A stretch of DNA of 64,000 nucleotides from DAOPXV01 sp964551445 (GCA_964551445.1 CAZKCG010000021.1:1-64000); one strand, 5' to 3'. Counted from the first letter of the stretch, positions 17,335-26,743 are shown. Notes: generated by a model from the letters alone, not told the origin. Translations and numbers: made by a program.

Positions 17335-18964
17335 TATATTATTTCTTCACGTCCCTAAATTTTCAAATTTTTATAAACCGCTCGACGAGTTCATGAATAT
17401 AACCTATATTCCGATGGGAGTTTTCGCTCTCGCCGATATGATAACGCGCGAGAAAATATCCGTTCAGATGCTGCACGCGGGCCTCGAATGGATACTCGAT
17501 AAAGAATTTTCGATCATCGAATATATCAGAAGCAGAAGTAATATCAAGATAGTTTTTATGCCGCTTTTCTGGCATTATCAATCATACGACGTGATATCGG
17601 TCGCGGAGAAGATAAAAAAAGAATTTCCGCATATATACATATTTCTGGGCGGTTTCACATCTTCCTATTTCGCGGATCAGATAGTCGAAAATTTTCCTTT
17701 CATAGACGGCGTTGTCAAAGGTTATGCGGAAGAACCGGTAAAGGCCATATGCAGGCGTGTGGTTAAAAACGAAGAAACGGACATCGATGTAGAAAATATA
17801 GTGCTTTCAAAACTATCTAAATTGAATGCTTTTAAAACGAAAAAAGCCGCCGCCGAGAGAAATTATTATATGACCTCGGACAAAACCTTTAATTCGCTAA
17901 GATTTTCGAATCTCGCGCTTTTAAAGAACTTTAAACATTATATAAAGCTTTTTTCTTTTCCGCTCGCGTATTCGAAGAATCTGTCGAGAACTGAAAATAT
18001 AAGGCTTACGAATATGGGGCTTACTATGTTTCCGATAGAGGTCGGGCGCGGCTGCCCTACGGCGTGCTCATGGTGCGCGGGCGCTAAACAGAACCAGATA
18101 AGAATGAATTTCGAAGCGGTCGTCATGTGGCGCGATCCGGAAAAAGTAGCCGATACGATAGAAGAAGCAATGCTTTTTGGCTATAAAACTTTCGCGGTGT
18201 GTTTCGATTCGGAGCCGGAAAAACAGCAATATTATCTGGATCTTTTCAGCGTTATACGAAAGCGCGGTTTGAAATGCGGACTTTATTTCGAATGTTACGC
18301 CCTTCCGACCGCTGAATTTATCGAAAGCTTCAAAAATACCTTCGAACTCGATAAGTCGGTCATCGCCATCTCGCCCGAATGCGGCAATGAAGAGGTCCGG
18401 CGTAAAAATAAAGGATTTTACTTTTCGAACGATGATCTTTATAAAATTCTCGACATTCTGTCAAAAGAGCGTATAAAGACCGATATATTCTTTACGCTGG
18501 GAATACCGCACGAAAATATCGAAACGCTTTACGATACTAAAAAAATGATCGGCAGGATAAGCGCGAACTATAAGAATATCGGCCGAATGATGACATGGGG
18601 GATCCAGATGGAACCCGGTTCTCCGATGTTTGAAAACCCTTCCGCTTATAATGTTATCACCGACAGAAGAACTTTCATGGATTTTTACAACATTCATTCA
18701 GGAAAACATTCCGATACTTATTCGGCGCTCGGCTACTCAGTTTCTAATTATTTTCTCGATGAAAAAACATATACGCCGGAAGAATTCTCCGAAAAGCTGA
18801 TGGCGGTCAAATGCGCCGATTTTTGTTTTTTACATAATGATTGTTCCTCTTACAACAGTCCTTTCTGGGGGCGGGTGACGTGTAAAACAAGAGCATTCAT
18901 GTTCAGGTTAAAAGGGTTCGGATCTAAGAAGTACGCGTCAAAGAAGCGGGACGAGTTCAGATAG
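17318..18964 (+). CDS. B12-binding-type radical SAM enzyme
   Basis: 548 residues. An N-terminal Rossmann-like cobalamin-binding-type domain (about 1-150, with FLGGFTSSYFAD and VVKGYAEEP) precedes a radical SAM core with Cys246-x3-Cys250-x2-Cys253 (GRGCPTACSWC). Such enzymes carry out methylations, ring rearrangements or other radical steps on metabolites. The start lies inside the LuxC gene (17-base overlap), making it the last gene of that run; a terminator follows. The last 453 bases are repeated at 27148-27600. The substrate cannot be predicted. The canonical DxHxxG cobalamin ligand motif is not evident, so cobalamin use is uncertain. Confidence 0.82.
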   Translation: MSSNPDILFLHVPKFSNFYKPLDEFMNITYIPMGVFALADMITREKISVQMLHAGLEWILDKEFSIIEYIRSRSNIKIVFMPLFWHYQSYDVISVAEKIKKEFPHIYIFLGGFTSSYFADQIVENFPFIDGVVKGYAEEPVKAICRRVVKNEETDIDVENIVLSKLSKLNAFKTKKAAAERNYYMTSDKTFNSLRFSNLALLKNFKHYIKLFSFPLAYSKNLSRTENIRLTNMGLTMFPIEVGRGCPTACSWCAGAKQNQIRMNFEAVVMWRDPEKVADTIEEAMLFGYKTFAVCFDSEPEKQQYYLDLFSVIRKRGLKCGLYFECYALPTAEFIESFKNTFELDKSVIAISPECGNEEVRRKNKGFYFSNDDLYKILDILSKERIKTDIFFTLGIPHENIETLYDTKKMIGRISANYKNIGRMMTWGIQMEPGSPMFENPSAYNVITDRRTFMDFYNIHSGKHSDTYSALGYSVSNYFLDEKTYTPEEFSEKLMAVKCADFCFLHNDCSSYNSPFWGRVTCKTRAFMFRLKGFGSKKYASKKRDEFR

Positions 18965-18966
18965 AA
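18512..18966 (+). repeat. 455-bp direct repeat, copy A (3' end of the radical SAM gene)
   Basis: Aligns without gaps to 27148-27602. About the first 300 bases and last 48 bases are identical; some 18 substitutions are confined to about 105 bases near 18814-18918. Copy A is inside the intact gene; copy B has lost the 5' part. Confidence 0.9.
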
Positions 18967-18974
18967 ACAAAAAT

Positions 18975-19024
18975 GGCCCCTCGGAGAGCAGAGTTGACTG
19001 CATATCGCGAAGGGCCTGTTTTTT
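18975..19024 (+). terminator. Terminator of the biosynthetic gene run
   Basis: GGCCCCTCG (18975-18983) pairs with CGAAGGGCC (19008-19016) with one mismatch, followed by TGTTTTTT. It lies 11 bases past the radical SAM stop. Confidence 0.7.
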
Positions 19025-19189
19025 GGATACCGCTTACCACAAATTTTTTTTGAGCTTGATAAGCTGAAAAAATGCCGCAAACAAGGAAAATTCGCCATAT
19101 GGGGTTAGTTTTTTCTTGGCCGCCGCCACATCATCTTTACTCTCTTTTCACTAGAAACAGTTTTCCCCGGCCTGCCCCGCAAGGAGCGT

Positions 19190-19380
19190 CATAGGGATTC
19201 AAAATTCGGCAAAGCCGAATTTTAGAAGCCCTTGCCCGGCGACCGAAGGGAGTCGGGTATATGCCGCGAGCGCCAGGGATAGCATGGCGAGCGGCCATTT
19301 TAAAGAGCCGGGGAAGTTAATTTATTTTGATATTAAGTTTTTCTTAGGTTCCGCAAGCGAGGCTTTCGCCCCGGCTTGCG
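19190..19380. other. Hairpin-rich non-coding stretch between converging genes
   Basis: The 477 bases between the radical SAM stop and the giant gene hold no credible ORF. After the terminator come several inverted repeats: a perfect 10-bp repeat with a 3-base loop (19201-19223), a nested stem with GCCGC/GCGGC and CGCCA/TGGCG arms (19263-19295), and CGCAAGC/GCTTGCG arms (19352-19358 with 19374-19380). They could terminate the giant gene, fold as an RNA, or be remnants of an inserted element. No RNA family is recognised. Confidence 0.45.
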
Positions 19381-19441
19381 TTATATTTGATTGAGCCGCT
19401 CTCCGTAGTTAGGCGGCATGCGGCTTGAAATCTATGTTAGA

Positions 19442-22400
19442 TTAAAGAACGGATAATACCTGGATCTGTGTTATAGCGCCCGTGCCCTGATTATTTGTTA
19501 CTTTTACCTTTGTATTTAGAGCACCAGCTAAGGGAATGGTTTCATCAGATGCATTTACAGCAGTCAGTGTTGCAGCCTGTATAGCTACAAGTCCAGCGCC
19601 ATCAACGTTAATATAACCAGCAGTGCCGCCAGCTATAGTAGTTGTCGAAGGACCGGTTGCGCCGGTAATTGTAAATGTAGGAGCGAAAGCCGCTGCTACA
19701 ACGCCTTTAAACGTAATTGAAGCACCGGAAGCTACGTTGCCGCCGATTGTCACAGCGCCAATGTTAGAAGACTGAACCGATGACCAGGTCCCGGCGTAAG
19801 CTGCCGGTATAGAAACAGTACCGGTAATAGTACCGGTTGACGTTACTGTCACATTTGCAGATGTTGCAAGAGTGGTTGTGCCACCGACTGATCCGGCGGT
19901 CACTCCATCGCCTATATCTACAGTACCGCCGTTAACAATAAGGTTGCCTGTTATCGCATCGATTATTGCAACCTTGGCGCCGCCGGCTGTTGTCGTTACC
20001 GTTACGTTTGTCGGAGCTGTGCCAGCGATATCAACAATTTTAAGCGTGCCGGCGGTAACATCCGATATTGTCATGGCAATCGTGCCGCCTATGGATGCAT
20101 TTCCACTAGCAGTAATTCCTGATGAAGCGTTGCCTAAAGTTATGTTACCGGTGCCGGTAGTCGCGGCGATTGCGAGAGTTGATGTCGCATTATTTAATGT
20201 TAAAGTTGCGTCAGTAACGTTTGTTATCGCAGTCGCAAGAGCGTTTGCGTCAACGGTAGCTGCGCCATTTACTATAACAGGTATTGATGCGGTTCCCATT
20301 TTGATCGTGCCGGTTGATGCTGTTATCGTTAAAGCGCCGGTCACTCCGCCAGTGCTTGTTACCGTTAAAACACCGGCTGTTACATTTGTTATCGTAGATG
20401 CTAAGTTGTTAATGTCAAGATTTGCAGTGCCGTTCGCTATAACAGGTATTGATGCGGTTCCCATTTTGATCGTGCCGGTTGATGCCGTTATCGTTAAAGT
20501 GCCTGTCACTCCACCAGTGCTTGTTACCGTTAAAACACCGGCTGTTACATCTGCTATCGTAGATGCTAAATTGTTCATGTCAAGATTTGCAGTGCCGTTA
20601 ACTGTGATTGCACCTGTAGGAGCGTTCGTCGCAAGTTTAACTGTCCCGGCAGCCGCTGTGATTGTTAACGTGCCAGCCGCATTAGTGTCATCAAGCGTTA
20701 AAGTTTTGCCGCCGGTTACAGCAGCAACTGTTATGTTATTTGCTACAGGATTAACAGTCGCATTCCAGGCAGACGTGATTCCCGAAGGAACCGCGCCCAG
20801 TGTAATTGGTCCTACTATGTCTGCCGTTGTGCCGAGCGTTAATGCGCCTGTTGTGGTTAAAGTGTTAGTGCCTGCTACTAGAGATGCAATTGTTACATCT
20901 TTTGTGCCTGCGGTTACCGTCGTGTTAAATGTTGCGGCTATATTAAGTACATCGTCTGTGAGAGTTCCGCTCAGATCAACTACGCCGCCCTTAACATTTA
21001 TTGTAGCCGCGCCCGCGCCGCTTGTTAATGTTAAAGTAAAACCGCTTCCATTAGCGGGTCCGGTTACGTTAATCGCCTTGGCGTGTGTTCCAAGATCAAT
21101 ACTGCGGCTGGAAGCCGTTGCGGTGATATTGGTTATTGTCATTGTATTTGTCAGTGCGGTAAAGATTGTGCCGGCCGCGCCTATGGTTAAAGTCGCGTAT
21201 GTGCCGGTGCCGCCTAACGTAGTGATCGTACCATTGTCGGTAAGTGTCGTAATTGTTCCATTATTGGTAAGTGTGGTTATTGTCGTGGCCGCATCAACTG
21301 TCAGTAATGTCAAAGTTTTACTTGCATTAACGGTTAACGATGCAAGAAGCGCCTTGCTATTGGTTAATGCTCCCGTAGTGGTTGCGTCCAATACTATGTC
21401 AGTTATCGTAGAAGCGGAATTCACAAGCACTGTGCCGACAGTTGTACCGGCAATCGTTAATGATGTGCCAGTCTGTTGGACTGTCGCGCTTGCCGTGCCG
21501 GGAACCGTTACGCCGCTTATTACCACAGTGCCGCCATTGCCGATTGTTACAAGGCCTGTACCGGTTACTGTAAATGTGAACGCGCCGGTTGTCGAAATTG
21601 CTTTTGTACCAGCGGTGATCGTTGAATTTGCTGTCGATGCGGAAACCGTTCCGGTCAAGTTAGTATTGCTTAAATCTACCAGACCGCCCAGAACCGCAAA
21701 GTTTGTACCTTGTGTCGCAGCCGAACCAGTGAGCGTTAACGTAGTAGCCGCAGGGCCGGTTACGTTGACCGATGCCGCGCATTGAGAAGCCGTAATGGCG
21801 ACTGATTTATTACCCGCGACACTTGCGACTATATCACTTACTTTACTGGCGCCGTCAATCGTAAATGTATCGTTTGCGGCTATGTTCGTCATAATGCTCG
21901 TTACCGTTGCATTGTTGGTTAAATCATACGTATTGGTCGTCGTGCCTGTTCCAACGGAAAGGGTCATGCCGCTTAAATATGCTTCGTTTAAAGCATTGGA
22001 CGAAGATGTTTTTTTAGTGTAAGTACCAGCCGGCAATGAATCTGACGTACCGATGGTCGCATTGCCCGTTACTGCAGCCACGGTGACTTTTGCGCCGGCC
22101 GCATTGTCGCACGTTCCGGCAATCGTAGCATTCGGGGTCAAACCAGCAAGCGTTATAGCGCTCACAGTTCCGCCTGTTATGGTTTTGCCTGAACCGACGC
22201 CGAGAACAAGGGGATATGCCGCGCCGATTATACCGGTATTGGCGACGGTGATCGTATGCGATTGAGTAACATCGGATACGGTTATACCGGTGCCTGATCC
22301 TTTATTTAAAGAACCGCCGGCTGTAACGGCAACGGTTTGCGCCGTAGCCGCGTTAAACGCTATTGTACTATCCGTAACAGTGCCGGCTACATTAAACGTC

Positions 22401-25400
22401 ATGATCTTACCGGCAGCCGTAAGAGTTGTGATAACGCCATTATTGGTTAGAGTATTAACAGTGCCGGTAGCGCCAACATTTAAAGCTGTAAGAGTCGTAC
22501 CGCTCGAAATAGTTATGCTCTTAAATACTTTAACTGCTGCGGTTGTCGCTAATGTGCCCGCAATTACGCCGCCGTTAGTAACCGTTACGTCGCCGGCCGA
22601 GCCGTTGCCGGAGTTTGTCAATGTAAGCGTTCCGGTAATGTTAGTTATCGTAGTATTTATATTGTTTATATCAAGTATGCCGCTGGCGGTTGCCGTTATA
22701 GCGGTAGGAGCGGTAGCTGCGATTTTAACCGTGCCGCCTGAAGCCGCGGCCATTGATAATGTCGTCGCCGCACCGGTATTACTCAATGTCAGAGTCTTGG
22801 TATTGGCGACATTGGATATTACCGGAATAACTCCATTTGAGTCGATGTTTGCATCGCCGTTTGCCGTGACAGGTATGGATGCGGTTCCCATTTTGATAGT
22901 GCCGGCTGCCGCGGTCACAGTTAAGGCAGGCGTTCCGCTGGAACTTGTCACCGTTAAGATCTTTGTAGCCAGAACATCGGTTATTGTAGCGGCAATACCG
23001 TTCATATCAAGCGCCGCATTGCCGTTTACCGTAACAGGTATGGATGCGGTCCCCATTTTGATCGTTCCGGCAGCCGCAGTTACCGTTAAGGCAGGCGTTC
23101 CGCTGGAACTTGTCACCGTTAAGATCTTTGTAGCCAGAACATCGGTTATTGTAGCGGCAATACCGTTCATATCAACATTTGCATCGCCGTTTACGGTAAT
23201 TCCGGACGGCGCCGTCGTTGCAAGTTTAACCGTGCCGGCCGCCGCTGTAATTGTTAACGTGCCGGTCGCGTTGCTGTCATCAAGCGTTAAAGTTTTGAGG
23301 GCGGTTACCGAAGTTACGGTTACATTATTCGCCACAGGGTCGATCGTCGCGGTGCCGTTAGCCGTGATTCCGGAAGGAGCCGCGCCTAAAGTAAGTTTTG
23401 TGGTCAGATCTCCGCCGATAGTTAATGCGCCGGTTGTACTGATCGTCGAAGCGGTTACAAGTGATGGAACTGTAACAGCTTTTGCGCCGGCAGCTACTGT
23501 CGCAGCGGCAGGGGCGGTAACATTAATTATTGTTGCCGTTACGCCGGATACGCTAACTGTGCCGCCGATCACATTAACTGTGGTTAAAGCGGTACCTGTG
23601 ACTGTGGTTAGATTTGTAGCATGGCCGGTTACGTCAACAGCGTATGCAAGTGCGCCGAAAGGCACCGCCAGAGCACCAGCTCCACTGCGAATTAATTCAA
23701 CTTTAGTTATTGCGCTGCTTGCCAGTGTTATCTTATCTCCGGCAATCAATGCGGCGGAAAGGGCTTTAAGATCGGCATTGCCGATAGCGCTCATGGTAGC
23801 GGGGCTTGTTTCAAGGCCGGTCACATAGAAACTGAGTTTTTCGGCGCCGCCCGTGTTTGTGTATACAACTGAATTTGCGGCTGCCGCTGCGGCGAATGTG
23901 TATAAGCCGTTGGATAATGCCGAACTTGCCACTGCTGCAACTGAGGATGCCTGTGTCGCCTGTGTCGCTGCTTTGACAATTATTGTATTATCCGCTCCGC
24001 CCGCTAATGCTCCCATTCCTGTGACGGTCACTACGGTGTCGCTTGTTCTGGTAAATGTTGTCGCTGCCGCTAAAACTAAATTATCCGTGCCTGCGAAAGT
24101 GAAGTCGCTTGCAACTATTGCGCCGGATTTAAATGTTCCGCCGGTTAGTGTTATGGTTATGGTATTGTTGCCTATCGCAGTTGTAAATGCCGGTGAAGTT
24201 ACGTCCGTGATCGCCGGCGGTAAATATAATATCGTATATGTCGCGCTGGCTATCGCGGAATCGGTCATACCAGTCTTCGTCGCTATCGCTTTTACCGTCC
24301 TGGTAGAATTCACAGTAAAAGGCGCGCTGTAAACCGTTCCGGCCGCCGCGGTAGGATCGGAACCGTTTGTCGTATAAAGTATGACAGCGTCGGTGGTAGC
24401 GCAAGTAATTGTAACGGTCTTATTCGTATAATTTGTGGCCGAAGGCGTTAAAACAGGCGTTTCGACCTGCAGAGGAACGTTGATCGTGTATAGCGCGCTT
24501 GAAACGGCGGAATCAGTCATACCGGTTTTTGTGGCTATCGCTTTTATCGTCGTGGTTAAAGTAACCGAAATAGTTGAACTATATATCGTTCCAATTATAG
24601 CAGATGGCGTTGATCCGTCTGTCGTATAACGAATAACNNNNNNNNNNNNNNNNNNNNNNNNNNNNNNNNNNNNNNNNNNNNNNNNNNNNNNNNNNNNNNN
24701 NNNNNNNNNNNNNNNNNNNNNNNNNNNNNNNNNNNNNGGCGTTGATCCGTCTGTCGTATAACGAATAACCGCTTCAGGTGTAGCTGATGTCAAAACAACG
24801 CTCTGAGTCGTTGTATAAGTTCCAGACAGCGGATTGAATTCGGGAGCCGCAACCTGCGTTGCCGAAATATTTATGACATACATTGCGCTTGAAACAGCGG
24901 AATCGGTCATCGCTGTCTTTGTAGCGATCGCTTTTATCGTCGTGGTAGCGCTTACTGAAATAGCTGAACTATAAACGGTTCCAACGGTTGCAGATGGCGT
25001 TGAACCGTCTGTCGTATAACGGATAACTGCGTCCGCGGTTGAAGATGTGAGCGTCACGCTCTGAGTTGAAGTATAAGTTCCGGCCAGAGGATTAAATTCA
25101 GGAGCCGCAACCTGGGCGGGATTGATAGTTATCGTATATGTTGCGCTTGAAACGGTTGAATCCGTTAAGCCGGTTTTTGTGGCTATGGCTTTTATCGTCG
25201 TGGTAGCGCTTACTGAAATAGCTGAACTATAAATAGTTCCGACGGTTGCGGAAGGCGTAGAACCGTCAGTCGTATAACGAATAATTGCGTCTGCCGTGGC
25301 GGAAGTGATGGTAACGCTCTGGGTGGAAGTATAAATTCCTGACAGCTGATTGAATTCTGGAGCCGAAACGGCGCCGGTTGGTGTTATGCTCGCGCCCGTG

Positions 25401-26596
25401 CCGTCAGTGGTCGAATTAACCGCTGCACCGACGTTTCCGGAAAGATCTGAATAAGAGTTGATTGAAAAAGTTACTGCGCCCAAATCGCTTTGAGAGATCT
25501 GGATAGCGGCCGAATAAGTATTTCCGGTTATTTTGGATACTGAAGCGGACCTTCCCATTATCGAAACAGCCGGCGCCGCGTAAAGCGTTTCGCTTGCCGT
25601 AAATGTAATAGTGACCGTTTCGCCCGACTTAACTGATGCCGGGGATATTGAAACGGACAGCATCATCGGAGAAGTCGTATCGGCGGGCGGAGTTACAATA
25701 GTAGTGACAACTGTATTTAAAGTGTTTGTATTCGTTTGCGAATTTATATCGGTAGTGCCGACAGTTACTGAAGTAACAAGATTATTAGATGTGATGACTG
25801 ATTTAACCGATGTATCGGTTGTGCTGACAATGTTTACGAAATCCTTCAACATTTGAGTGACGCTTGTAGCCGCGGTTGCGGAAACCAGCGAATCTTTAAC
25901 GCTCTGGCTTAAAGTTGAGGTCAATATGGAATTTACGGTCTGAATGGCGTTTTTCACATTCGTGACAACATCCGCTCCGCCGACTGCTACTTCGACCGCC
26001 GTATCAAACTGGCTCTTCTGGCCGGTAACATCTTTTGTGACTCCCGAGCTGAGTTCGGAAGTGGTTACTATGGGCAGATCAGGAACGACGTTTTTTTCTA
26101 TAGCCAGAAGTGTCCTGGCCGTCGTTTCGGAATTGATGGAAATGCCCGTTACCTTGAAGGAATTAACGCCTGCGGGCATATCGTTTAAAACGGGAGTTTT
26201 TCCAAGAAGGTTTTGATAAAGAATTTTATTGGAGACTTTATCTCTTATGATCAAAACGGCATATTTGCTGACCGTGGTTATCGCCAGAGATGCCGTATAA
26301 GTCGTGTCTGTAATCGTAACGGTTCCGATCTCTTCGCTGTAGTTATCCTTGTTGACGGCCGCTACCGAATATTTGCCGTTGCTATAATCCGTAGCGTATT
26401 TAGGAGCTCCGAGCATCGGAGAGGACGAAAGTTCTGCCGGCAGGCCGCCTTCTATCTGAAGGAGCTTCTGAGAACTGGAAGTAGCGGGTGTTGTAGTGTC
26501 TTCACTTGAGCCGATACATCCTGCCATAAATGAAACACCTAATATCAGTATAATTAAAACGGCCGACGCGGCAAATCTGTTCTTAAATTTCATCAT
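19442..26596 (-). CDS. Giant repetitive surface lipoprotein (interrupted by an assembly gap)
   Basis: About 2384 residues as assembled. Lipoprotein signal peptide with lipobox M-A-G-Cys27, so it is membrane anchored after export. After a Ser/Thr-rich part comes an Ig-like domain (about 315-400), then about five ~86-residue repeats with the RYTTDGSTPS and IKAIATKTGMTDSAVSSA motifs of chitobiase C-terminal/FN3-like modules. The long C-terminal region (about residue 800 to the end) is made of Thr/Val/Gly/Ala repeats, some in 55-residue units (TAAAGTIKMGTASIPVTVNG), predicted to stack as a beta-helix. Start ATG 26596 has GGAGG six bases upstream. No enzymatic motif seen; an adhesin or surface scaffold is likely. 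The repeat number and exact length are unreliable because of the gap. Confidence 0.8.
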   Translation of the reverse strand: MMKFKNRFAASAVLIILILGVSFMAGCIGSSEDTTTPATSSSQKLLQIEGGLPAELSSSPMLGAPKYATDYSNGKYSVAAVNKDNYSEEIGTVTITDTTYTASLAITTVSKYAVLIIRDKVSNKILYQNLLGKTPVLNDMPAGVNSFKVTGISINSETTARTLLAIEKNVVPDLPIVTTSELSSGVTKDVTGQKSQFDTAVEVAVGGADVVTNVKNAIQTVNSILTSTLSQSVKDSLVSATAATSVTQMLKDFVNIVSTTDTSVKSVITSNNLVTSVTVGTTDINSQTNTNTLNTVVTTIVTPPADTTSPMMLSVSISPASVKSGETVTITFTASETLYAAPAVSIMGRSASVSKITGNTYSAAIQISQSDLGAVTFSINSYSDLSGNVGAAVNSTTDGTGASITPTGAVSAPEFNQLSGIYTSTQSVTITSATADAIIRYTTDGSTPSATVGTIYSSAISVSATTTIKAIATKTGLTDSTVSSATYTITINPAQVAAPEFNPLAGTYTSTQSVTLTSSTADAVIRYTTDGSTPSATVGTVYSSAISVSATTTIKAIATKTAMTDSAVSSAMYVINISATQVAAPEFNPLSGTYTTTQSVVLTSATPEAVIRYTTDGSTXXXXXXXXXXXXXXXXXXXXXXXXXXXXXXXXXXVIRYTTDGSTPSAIIGTIYSSTISVTLTTTIKAIATKTGMTDSAVSSALYTINVPLQVETPVLTPSATNYTNKTVTITCATTDAVILYTTNGSDPTAAAGTVYSAPFTVNSTRTVKAIATKTGMTDSAIASATYTILYLPPAITDVTSPAFTTAIGNNTITITLTGGTFKSGAIVASDFTFAGTDNLVLAAATTFTRTSDTVVTVTGMGALAGGADNTIIVKAATQATQASSVAAVASSALSNGLYTFAAAAAANSVVYTNTGGAEKLSFYVTGLETSPATMSAIGNADLKALSAALIAGDKITLASSAITKVELIRSGAGALAVPFGALAYAVDVTGHATNLTTVTGTALTTVNVIGGTVSVSGVTATIINVTAPAAATVAAGAKAVTVPSLVTASTISTTGALTIGGDLTTKLTLGAAPSGITANGTATIDPVANNVTVTSVTALKTLTLDDSNATGTLTITAAAGTVKLATTAPSGITVNGDANVDMNGIAATITDVLATKILTVTSSSGTPALTVTAAAGTIKMGTASIPVTVNGNAALDMNGIAATITDVLATKILTVTSSSGTPALTVTAAAGTIKMGTASIPVTANGDANIDSNGVIPVISNVANTKTLTLSNTGAATTLSMAAASGGTVKIAATAPTAITATASGILDINNINTTITNITGTLTLTNSGNGSAGDVTVTNGGVIAGTLATTAAVKVFKSITISSGTTLTALNVGATGTVNTLTNNGVITTLTAAGKIMTFNVAGTVTDSTIAFNAATAQTVAVTAGGSLNKGSGTGITVSDVTQSHTITVANTGIIGAAYPLVLGVGSGKTITGGTVSAITLAGLTPNATIAGTCDNAAGAKVTVAAVTGNATIGTSDSLPAGTYTKKTSSSNALNEAYLSGMTLSVGTGTTTNTYDLTNNATVTSIMTNIAANDTFTIDGASKVSDIVASVAGNKSVAITASQCAASVNVTGPAATTLTLTGSAATQGTNFAVLGGLVDLSNTNLTGTVSASTANSTITAGTKAISTTGAFTFTVTGTGLVTIGNGGTVVISGVTVPGTASATVQQTGTSLTIAGTTVGTVLVNSASTITDIVLDATTTGALTNSKALLASLTVNASKTLTLLTVDAATTITTLTNNGTITTLTDNGTITTLGGTGTYATLTIGAAGTIFTALTNTMTITNITATASSRSIDLGTHAKAINVTGPANGSGFTLTLTSGAGAATINVKGGVVDLSGTLTDDVLNIAATFNTTVTAGTKDVTIASLVAGTNTLTTTGALTLGTTADIVGPITLGAVPSGITSAWNATVNPVANNITVAAVTGGKTLTLDDTNAAGTLTITAAAGTVKLATNAPTGAITVNGTANLDMNNLASTIADVTAGVLTVTSTGGVTGTLTITASTGTIKMGTASIPVIANGTANLDINNLASTITNVTAGVLTVTSTGGVTGALTITASTGTIKMGTASIPVIVNGAATVDANALATAITNVTDATLTLNNATSTLAIAATTGTGNITLGNASSGITASGNASIGGTIAMTISDVTAGTLKIVDIAGTAPTNVTVTTTAGGAKVAIIDAITGNLIVNGGTVDIGDGVTAGSVGGTTTLATSANVTVTSTGTITGTVSIPAAYAGTWSSVQSSNIGAVTIGGNVASGASITFKGVVAAAFAPTFTITGATGPSTTTIAGGTAGYINVDGAGLVAIQAATLTAVNASDETIPLAGALNTKVKVTNNQGTGAITQIQVLSVL
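20275..20605 (-). repeat. 165-bp coding tandem repeats in the giant gene (copy set 1)
   Basis: Near-identical units 165 bases apart (landmark GGTATTGATGCGGTTCCCAT at 20280 and 20445) encode the 55-residue repeat. A related pair lies at 22857-23180. Confidence 0.75.
22857..23180 (-). repeat. 165-bp coding tandem repeats in the giant gene (copy set 2)
   Basis: Two adjacent units 165 bases apart (landmark GGTATGGATGCGGT at 22872 and 23037), almost identical over their full length. Each encodes a beta-strand-rich 55-residue unit. Confidence 0.8.
24235..25375 (-). repeat. 258-bp repeats encoding chitobiase/FN3-like modules
   Basis: Units recur every ~258 bases (86 residues), with the sequence for YTTDGSTPS at 24606, 24738, 24996 and 25254. 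They are interrupted by the N run at 24638-24737. A more diverged unit lies at about 24235-24480. Confidence 0.8.
24638..24737. other. Assembly gap (100 N) inside tandem repeats
   Basis: Exactly 100 Ns, flanked on both sides by the same 32 bases (24606-24637 and 24738-24769). The gap is a scaffolding placeholder in a repeat that could not be resolved. Confidence 0.98.
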
Positions 26597-26652
26597 CTAA
26601 AACCTCCGTTACGATATTTAATTGTCAAGCACCAAATATTTACTTGCAACTC

Positions 26653-26681
26653 ATGCTAACACTATACATGCTTTTTGTCAA
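26653..26681 (-). promoter_or_regulatory. Sigma-70-type promoter of the giant lipoprotein gene
   Basis: On the minus strand TTGACA (26681-26676), 17 bases, TAGCAT (26658-26653), about 57 bases before ATG 26596. A second TTGACA at 26628-26623 is too close to the start to serve as a -35. Confidence 0.55.
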
Positions 26682-26723
26682 GTTTGTTGAAATGATGTAG
26701 CAAGAACACAGCAATGACGCGGT

Positions 26724-26743
26724 AAGAAATTTTAAAATTTCTT
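26724..26743. repeat. Perfect 20-bp palindrome between the giant gene and the ankyrin fragment
   Basis: AAGAAATTTT and its exact complement AAAATTTCTT, without a loop. It may be an operator, or part of a weak terminator for the ankyrin fragment that is transcribed towards it. Confidence 0.5.

Noticed and set aside
19190..19380. Integron attC site or transposon end
   Set aside because: Hairpins are present, but no integrase, transposase, terminal inverted repeats or target duplication was found around them.
19872..23828. Two very long plus-strand open frames (637 and 512 codons) opposite the giant lipoprotein gene
   Set aside because: They are low-complexity Val/Ala/Pro-rich mirror images of Thr/Ala/Val-rich repeats. 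The sense strand has a signal peptide, lipobox, ribosome site and promoter; the antisense frames have none and are produced by codon bias.
20275..25375. CRISPR array
   Set aside because: The repeats are 165 and 258 bases long, contiguous, in frame and coding; there are no short repeats with unique spacers and no cas genes.
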